64,000 nucleotides of DNA from Whitmania pigra. Its lineage: Eukaryota > Annelida > Clitellata > Hirudinida > Haemopidae. The position numbers were made by a program, and so were the translations under genes. Location: contig JAJTWR010000365.1 in NCBI GenBank assembly GCA_021613335.1, positions 986,001 to 1,050,000 on the forward strand, in the 5' to 3' direction. Position 1 is the stretch's first letter. Each line of letters begins with the position of its first letter. Under the pieces are notes generated by a model, which saw only the letters and a list, made by a program, of their open reading frames with translations, made no database searches and had not been told where the DNA came from. Positions 58,791 through 64,000 of the stretch are shown one piece after another.

Positions 58791-60151
58791 TTAACTTATT
58801 TATAATAATAATTAATACTATTTAAACACATTAGTATTATTAGTGAAATAATACACTTAAATGATAGTTGACGTAATTATTAACTAATTATTTATTTTTC
58901 TTTAAATACATTAGTAATATTAATTATTTAATTTAGTCAAATCGCAGTTCCACATGATACCCGTCTCCATGTATGCATACCTAACTTTTAAAGGTATTAT
59001 TATTTAAAGGTATTAATTATTATTATTATTAAATGTTATTATTGTTAACAATTCCTTCCCTCCAAAGACTCCAATTTATCAGCAGATGACCATCTGCAGT
59101 TGAACGAGTGGAGGGAAAGGAACAATTGATCCGGAAGTCAATGGCAGGTCAAAGCATGGGAAAGGTTTCGCTTTCGCTTCACGTTTTTCCCATCGAACGA
59201 GAATAAATTCCATCCATAAAGACCAAAAAACAAAAACAGTAGTGATATAGAAATTTTAGAATTTTCAAAATCATTTGTTTTGCTTAATAATTTTTTATAA
59301 TACCATAACAATAATAACATAACAATATATAGAATATCAATTTTATTATTATTACATTTAAAATTTTTGTTACATTAAACATAGTATTAAAAAGAGGTAT
59401 GAGATAAACTTTAGTAAAAAAAATATAACTTACAAATAATTTAAATATTGTTACTTTTCTGTGATAATTAGTTATAATCATATTTAAATATTCCTATTTA
59501 AAATATTAGAAGAAGTTATTGTTTATCATTTAGCAAATTTTTTATGTGTTTTCTCTTAGGATGACTTTCAGAATTAAAACCGAAAACAAACGATCCATTG
59601 AAATAATAGACAGATGGAGAAGATAACTTTATACATTTGACCGGTGTCATGGAACAATATATTTACTGTTATTTCTAAAAACGAAAACAAAAAACTTTCT
59701 GAAATCAAGACTCGTGTTTCCAATTTATTTCCAAATATTAAGTTTTAATTAAGAAATAAATAGTCTAAATTAATTTCTCGAATCGAATAAACTGTAATTA
59801 ACGGCAATAAATCTTTTCAAATTAGCCGAAAGTTAAACAAGTATATAAACAAATAATGAATAGTTGTTAAAATAAATGCCCATTTTCCGTATAAAATAAA
59901 TTGTCGTCACTGACAGAAATCTTTTGTCTTGAAGATTTTAACGCGACATTTTAAAATATTTGAAACAAATTCAAACGTAAGCAAAACCAACAATATTCTT
60001 AATCGTAATCAGGCGCAGAATTGTCAATCAAATAATGACGCTAATACCAAGAACAATAATAATACATTATATCTAATCATAAGCTACCAATGACAATAAA
60101 TTGATATAATATATTATTAATATTATTATTATCATCACCATTTTAAGCTTT
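58791..60151. other. AT-rich intergenic DNA
   Basis: No similarity to known proteins in any frame and no long tandem repeat. Confidence 0.45.
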
Positions 60152-61100
60152 TCAATATAGTCGACAACAAAGTTGACCGAGAATGTAAACAATACAAGCA
60201 TGCAACACGTGTTTGTTGTTGTATCTCAAACCAATGTTGCTGTTGTTGCTGGTCCTTGTGGAACATTTGCTCGATATCACGCAGAGGTTTGTCGTGTTGA
60301 AGATTTCATGGTGAGTCTTTTTGATGGCATTATATTTATTGTTATTATTTTTATTTTTACGCAAGTTATTATTTTTGTTATTATTATTATTAATATTAAT
60401 GGCATTTATGTTTTTATTACTATTAGTCGTTTCGTCTCGGTAGATGTCGTGATCATGATTATCATCACCGCCACCATCATCAATATCGTTGTTGTTGTGA
60501 ATTTGATCCAGAAAGTCGGACGAGGCCACGTCATCTTCGTGTTGATTCTCAAGGTCAAGATCGAGTTCAAGGTCAAAGTCACGATTGCTTCCGGGTTTCT
60601 CTCGTTCGTCTCCCAGTTGCCTGTTGTACAACTTGAGGCCCAAGTGATGGAGAGATTGTCGTTGTTGTTGATGATAACTACGATGCTGTTGCAGATGTCG
60701 TTGAAACGGGGGGTGGTTGGGGCAGAACCTACGGTACAGCGGCTCTGAGAAGTTGGAGAGAAACTGACCAGCGAACTGCGGAGGGGATTCACATTGGGCC
60801 CCCGGGAAGATTGTGTTCGGTGAGGTGCTGTTGGTTCTCGAGAAAGAGGATGAAGAAGATAGGAGTATTGATGAAGCTACGTGTGGAGGAACCATGGAGA
60901 GCGATGACGTCAACAATTGAAAAGGAGACGACGACGACGGTGATGATGATGATGATGGCGACGACGATGATGATGACGATGATGATGATGACGATGATGA
61001 TGATGATGATGATGGTAGTGGTGACGACGGAAATGCAGACGAATAAACGTGAGAGAGGTACACAATTGAACAGTCGCACAACAAAGGATTGCCTGGATGA
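60152..61100 (-). other. Long low-complexity open frame, possible exon of unknown gene
   Basis: The minus strand is open for over 300 codons. The first part (from about 61084) is Ser/Pro-rich and driven by a (TCA/TCG)n repeat at 60930-61020. The middle (about 60820-60430) is not simple repeat: it has CESPPQFAGQFLSNF, EPLYRRFCPNHPPFQRH, a Gln/His stretch and an acidic block (DFDLELDLDLE). It then becomes Asn-rich and ends at 60152. A possible splice acceptor (TTCATCCAG) lies at about 61094. No family is recognised and no ATG sits at the open-frame start. It could be one internal exon of a larger gene, or chance in biased sequence. Confidence 0.3.
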
Positions 61101-62024
61101 AAAATAAATTAGTTTTGTTAATACTTTTTGTCTTTACAATTTTAATACATAATATTAGTAATGATAAATAATTTACTTGATGAGCATTATTGTAAAAATA
61201 TTAACATGCATACGATAATATTAATAATAATAATAATAACAATTATAATAACAATTATAATAACAACATTTAATATTATTTTCGCAATTTGTTTTATTAA
61301 ATAAGAACATGTTTGCCCGTGGACAAGTTTTTCAGAATTTTTTGAAAACCCAGAAGTAGAAATTATTCACGGTTCGTTTGATTCTGAGCTATTTCGAGTT
61401 ATAGCAATATTAATAACAATAATGATAATAATAATAATAATAATAATAACAACAATGCTAATAATAATAATGATAATAATAACGACTAATAATATTATTG
61501 CATTATTCTGTAAGGCTGTAATGGATTCTTTGTGGATGAGTCATCATGCATGGAACAATCGAATGACATGGTGAGTGCTTCATCTGCACGCTCTCAGAGA
61601 AAATGAACAAAAGTGGAGGAGATTGAAATTAATTATTATTAATTATTATGGTCAATTATTGTGTAAATTATGACTGTGTAATAATATATTAATGTAAAAA
61701 GTATTGATGATGGTGATGACGACGATGATGATAGTGATGATGATGATGAAGGTGGTGTCCGATGATGGTGATGATTATGATGATGACTCCCTGGGTTCTG
61801 ACAACACTGGTGACATGGGATTTCCAGAGTATGGCAATAAATCGTCATTATTTATTCGTCAGAAGGAAAATATGAATGTCACCCGCAATGAAACTATAAT
61901 TATGTAATTATAAATTATACTTTGTTTTTCTAAATAATGGTTATTCTTACATTTATTTAATTTTAATTTTAAACATGTTGAATAATATAAATAAAGTTAA
62001 TGAAATAATTTTATTTAACAACAC
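61101..62024. other. AT-rich DNA with GAT-type trinucleotide runs
   Basis: Imperfect (AAT)n near 61220-61270 and 61420-61490 and (GAT)n near 61705-61790. No gene is supported. Confidence 0.5.
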
Positions 62025-62032
62025 TTATTAAT

Positions 62033-62307
62033 GGTGACCCGTCATAACAGCCCGGCGACAGAATAGTCCCGACAAAACAGCCCCGTCAAAATAGCCCGGC
62101 GTCAAAATAGCTCAAGACAAAACAGCCCCGACAAAACCGCCCCGACAAAACAGCCCCGTCGAAACAACCCGGCGTCAAAATAGCCCAGGACGGAAAAATC
62201 CCGTCAAAATGGCCCCGTCAAAATAGCCCCGACAAAATAGCCCGGCGACAAAACAACCCGGCGACAAAATAGTCCAGGACAAAACAACCCGGCGACAAAA
62301 TAGCCCC
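62033..62307 (+). repeat. Left inverted arm of the hAT element
   Basis: About 18 tandem units of 14-16 bp with alternating forms (GACAAAACAGCCCC, TCAAAATAGCCCGGC, GACAAAACAACCCGGC). GC content is far above the surroundings. Confidence 0.93.
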
Positions 62308-62814
62308 ATGATAACTCCATGTCAAAGTATTTTTAAAAAATGTTGTGAAACTGAATCAAAATTTAATTCGAAATTAGTGGCTTGAATGCTTTGACCGTTT
62401 TGAGTATTGTTTGTTGTTATTATTGTTCTCCAGAAGTTTAATTTGCATAATCTTGCTTAATCAAATTTGTATCTGGCTTACAAATTTGTGTTGACATTAT
62501 CCTCATCATAAGTTGCTTGTGAGAGGTCGTTTTCAAAATTGAAATACGTTTTGAACAGATTAAGAAATTTTCTGAACCAGTCAATTCTACGATCCTACAT
62601 GCTGATGTCTTGTGAGAAAGACTCTTTTCCAAGAATCAATAACAATGAAATCATTGATGTTTTAGCATCGACTAGTGAAACGATGAAAAAGCTGTTATAA
62701 TAGTTAATAGTGAATAGAAATATTAGACTCTAGTGTTTCTTATGTTTAAGTTGATCAAACTAGGAGTTAAATAAAATTTCCCGGGCCGGTTTTTTAAGCC
62801 AGTCCGACCCTGGT

Positions 62815-63108
62815 GACAGGGCTGTTTTGACGGGGCTATTTTGTCGCCGGGTTGTTTTGTCCTGGGCTGTTTTGTCGCCGGGTTGTTTTGTCGCCGGGCT
62901 ATTTTGTCGGGGCTATTTTGACGGGGCCATTTTGACGGGATTTTTCCGTCCTGGGCTATTTTGACGCCGGGGCTGTTTCGACGGGGCTGTTTTGTCGGGG
63001 CGGTTTTGTCGGGGCTGTTTTGTCTTGAGCTATTTTGACGCCGGGCTATTTTGACGGGGCTGTTTTGTCGGGGCTATTCTGTCGCCGGGCTGTTATGACG
63101 GGGTGCCT
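62815..63108 (-). repeat. Right inverted arm of the hAT element
   Basis: The reverse complement follows the left arm unit by unit, including rare variants such as the GACGGAAAAATCCC unit. The arms were therefore copied as a whole rather than expanded separately. Confidence 0.93.
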
Positions 63109-63364
63109 TTATTAATATGTTGTAATGTGAACAAAGATTAAGTTAGTTAAATCATCAACCAAATTATTTTATTGAATTACAAATGAAATTATACTATATA
63201 ATTAAAGAATTATTCTAGGAATAAAATTATTGTTAAAATAATATTTGCAAGAATAATTTTTGCCGACAAAGATGCAATTTTTGGCAGTCACTTGTCGAAG
63301 CAGATGAGAAACACTGCACAATAATTTCAAATCTCTGCTTCAAACCTTTCACTTGCTCACGAAC

Positions 63365-63490
63365 ATCTGCCACGCCATCATTACCATCACTGTCAACATC
63401 ATTACCATCACTGCCATACCATCATTACCATCACTGCCATGCCATCATTACCATCACTGCCATGCCATCATTACCATCACTGTCATCATC
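63365..63490. repeat. Tandem (CACTGCCATGCCATCATTACCAT)n repeat
   Basis: A 23-bp unit recurs about four times, with CACTGTCA variants at both ends. The higher-order unit is itself made of CAT/CAC triplets. Confidence 0.85.
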
Positions 63491-63583
63491 AGTGTCCGCA
63501 TCATTATCACCGTCCACAACGTAGGAGTCACTACTTTAAATTTTGTTACAAGGATGAGATTTGAAGATACAGCACGTCATAAA

Positions 63584-63755
63584 ACAATACAATACAATGC
63601 AGTGCAATACAATGTATTACACTGCAATACAATGCAATGCAAGGCATTACAATAAAATAAAATACAATACAATGCAATGCAATAAAGTACAATACTATAA
63701 AATATAATACAATGCAATACAATACAGTACAATACAATGCAACACAATACAAACT
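63584..63755. repeat. Pentanucleotide array (AATAC/AATGC)n
   Basis: About 34 five-base units alternating mainly between AATAC and AATGC, with variants such as AATAA and AGTAC. Tyr/Cys/Ile-rich frames across it are artefacts. Confidence 0.93.
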
Positions 63756-63889
63756 CTCAACGCAAGACCTTAAAATACAATGCTTTTCAAAGCAATCATT
63801 CCAGCTTAAATCTCACCATTACCTGGTTGATCGCCCCAAACTCCCGCCATTCGTTTTTGTATCGATTTCCTTTTAGATGGCCTTTCCTC

Positions 63890-64000
63890 ATGGAGTTTCC
63901 CATGGATCTATTTTTGGCATGTCTATTTATAACCATCATCTTAACGGCTATTTTGTTCGCCGTAATAATCGCATATTTTCGCTTAAGCCGTGAAGTAATT
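63890..64000 (+). CDS. N-terminus of a membrane-anchored protein (partial, runs off window)
   Basis: An ATG at 63890 opens a frame that stays open to the end of the window (37 codons). It begins MEFPMDLFLACLF and continues as a strongly hydrophobic segment of about 24 residues (residues 7-30), followed by a basic stretch (YFRLSR). This is a typical N-terminal signal anchor or first transmembrane helix. The family cannot be told from so little. Chance is possible, but no other frame here is as protein-like. Confidence 0.4.
   Translation, partial: MEFPMDLFLACLFITIILTAILFAVIIAYFRLSREVI

Larger units (their letters stand above)
62033..63108 (+). mobile_element. hAT-type DNA transposon with long, internally repetitive inverted arms
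   Basis: Left arm 62033-62307 and right arm about 62815-63108 are inverted copies of one another. Each is built of about 18 units close to GACAAAATAGCCCCG. The outer ~100 bp of the arms are almost identical. TTATTAAT flanks both ends (62025-62032 and 63109-63116), an 8-bp target duplication as expected for hAT elements. The interior carries, on the plus strand, a transposase remnant: VACERSFSKLKYVLNRLRNF at about 62510-62570, continuing to SETMKKLL and a stop at 62698. This is the C-terminal dimerisation domain of hAT transposases. A stop codon directly precedes VACERS and the catalytic region is missing, so the element is non-autonomous. Confidence 0.85.

Noticed and set aside
60173..60748. 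A 191-codon plus-strand frame opposite the low-complexity minus frame
   Set aside because: Its Val/Ile-rich composition mirrors the Asn/Asp-rich minus strand, and it has no recognisable domain.

Overview
The window is AT-rich, intron-rich animal nuclear DNA. It holds six complete protein-coding genes, each rebuilt here exon by exon from homology and splice signals with reading phase closing at every junction. In order they are: a stefin-type cystatin (-), cytochrome b5 (+), a two-domain phosphoethanolamine N-methyltransferase (+), delta-aminolevulinate dehydratase (-), the phosphoinositide phosphatase MTMR14 (+) and the kinase DYRK2 (+). A seventh gene, encoding an N-terminally anchored membrane protein, starts at 63890 and runs off the end. 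The MTMR14, DYRK2 and stefin set is metazoan. A two-domain phosphobase methyltransferase is known from nematodes and various aquatic animals but not from mammals or insects. Together with tRNA-Glu SINEs, LINE, hAT and gypsy-like debris and very large trinucleotide arrays, this suggests a non-insect, probably aquatic, invertebrate. The species cannot be read from the sequence.

Layout. 1-5.4 kb: repeats, including a 5'-truncated LINE fragment (2129-3090, -), a tRNA-derived SINE (4732-4832) and a dispersed repeat (4843-5000). 5.4-8.3 kb: stefin and cytochrome b5, divergent, with 841 bp between start codons. 8.3-12.8 kb: no firm gene. 12.8-16.9 kb: phosphoethanolamine methyltransferase in 11 coding exons, with a 59-bp minisatellite in front of exon 5. 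17-19.8 kb: a possible decayed DNA transposon and an AT minisatellite. 19.8-24.3 kb: ALAD in nine exons; its third intron is mostly a composite microsatellite, and a complete SINE sits in another intron. 26.2-36.0 kb: MTMR14 in 17 exons (655 aa). 38.1-44.6 kb: DYRK2 in five exons (552 aa).

44.6-64 kb is mainly repeat territory. It contains an LTR retrotransposon of gypsy type lacking a recognisable reverse transcriptase (48335-52547, -), (AAT)n and (ATC)n arrays including a nearly 700-bp (ATC)n tract at 55144-55833, a PD-(D/E)XK endonuclease fragment of an R2-like LINE (57958-58546, -), one low-complexity unknown open frame (60.15-61.1 kb, -), and a compact hAT-type transposon (62033-63108) whose roughly 290-bp inverted arms are built of ~15-bp GC-rich units.

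The genes are ordinary housekeeping or signalling loci with no sign of forming one pathway. The most interesting points are the hAT element with composite inverted arms, the probably inactive second domain of the methyltransferase, a cytochrome b5 splice donor that overlaps a stop codon so that intron retention would give a soluble protein, two GC-AG introns, and the scale of the trinucleotide repeats. I found no convincing evidence of a wholly new biological system.
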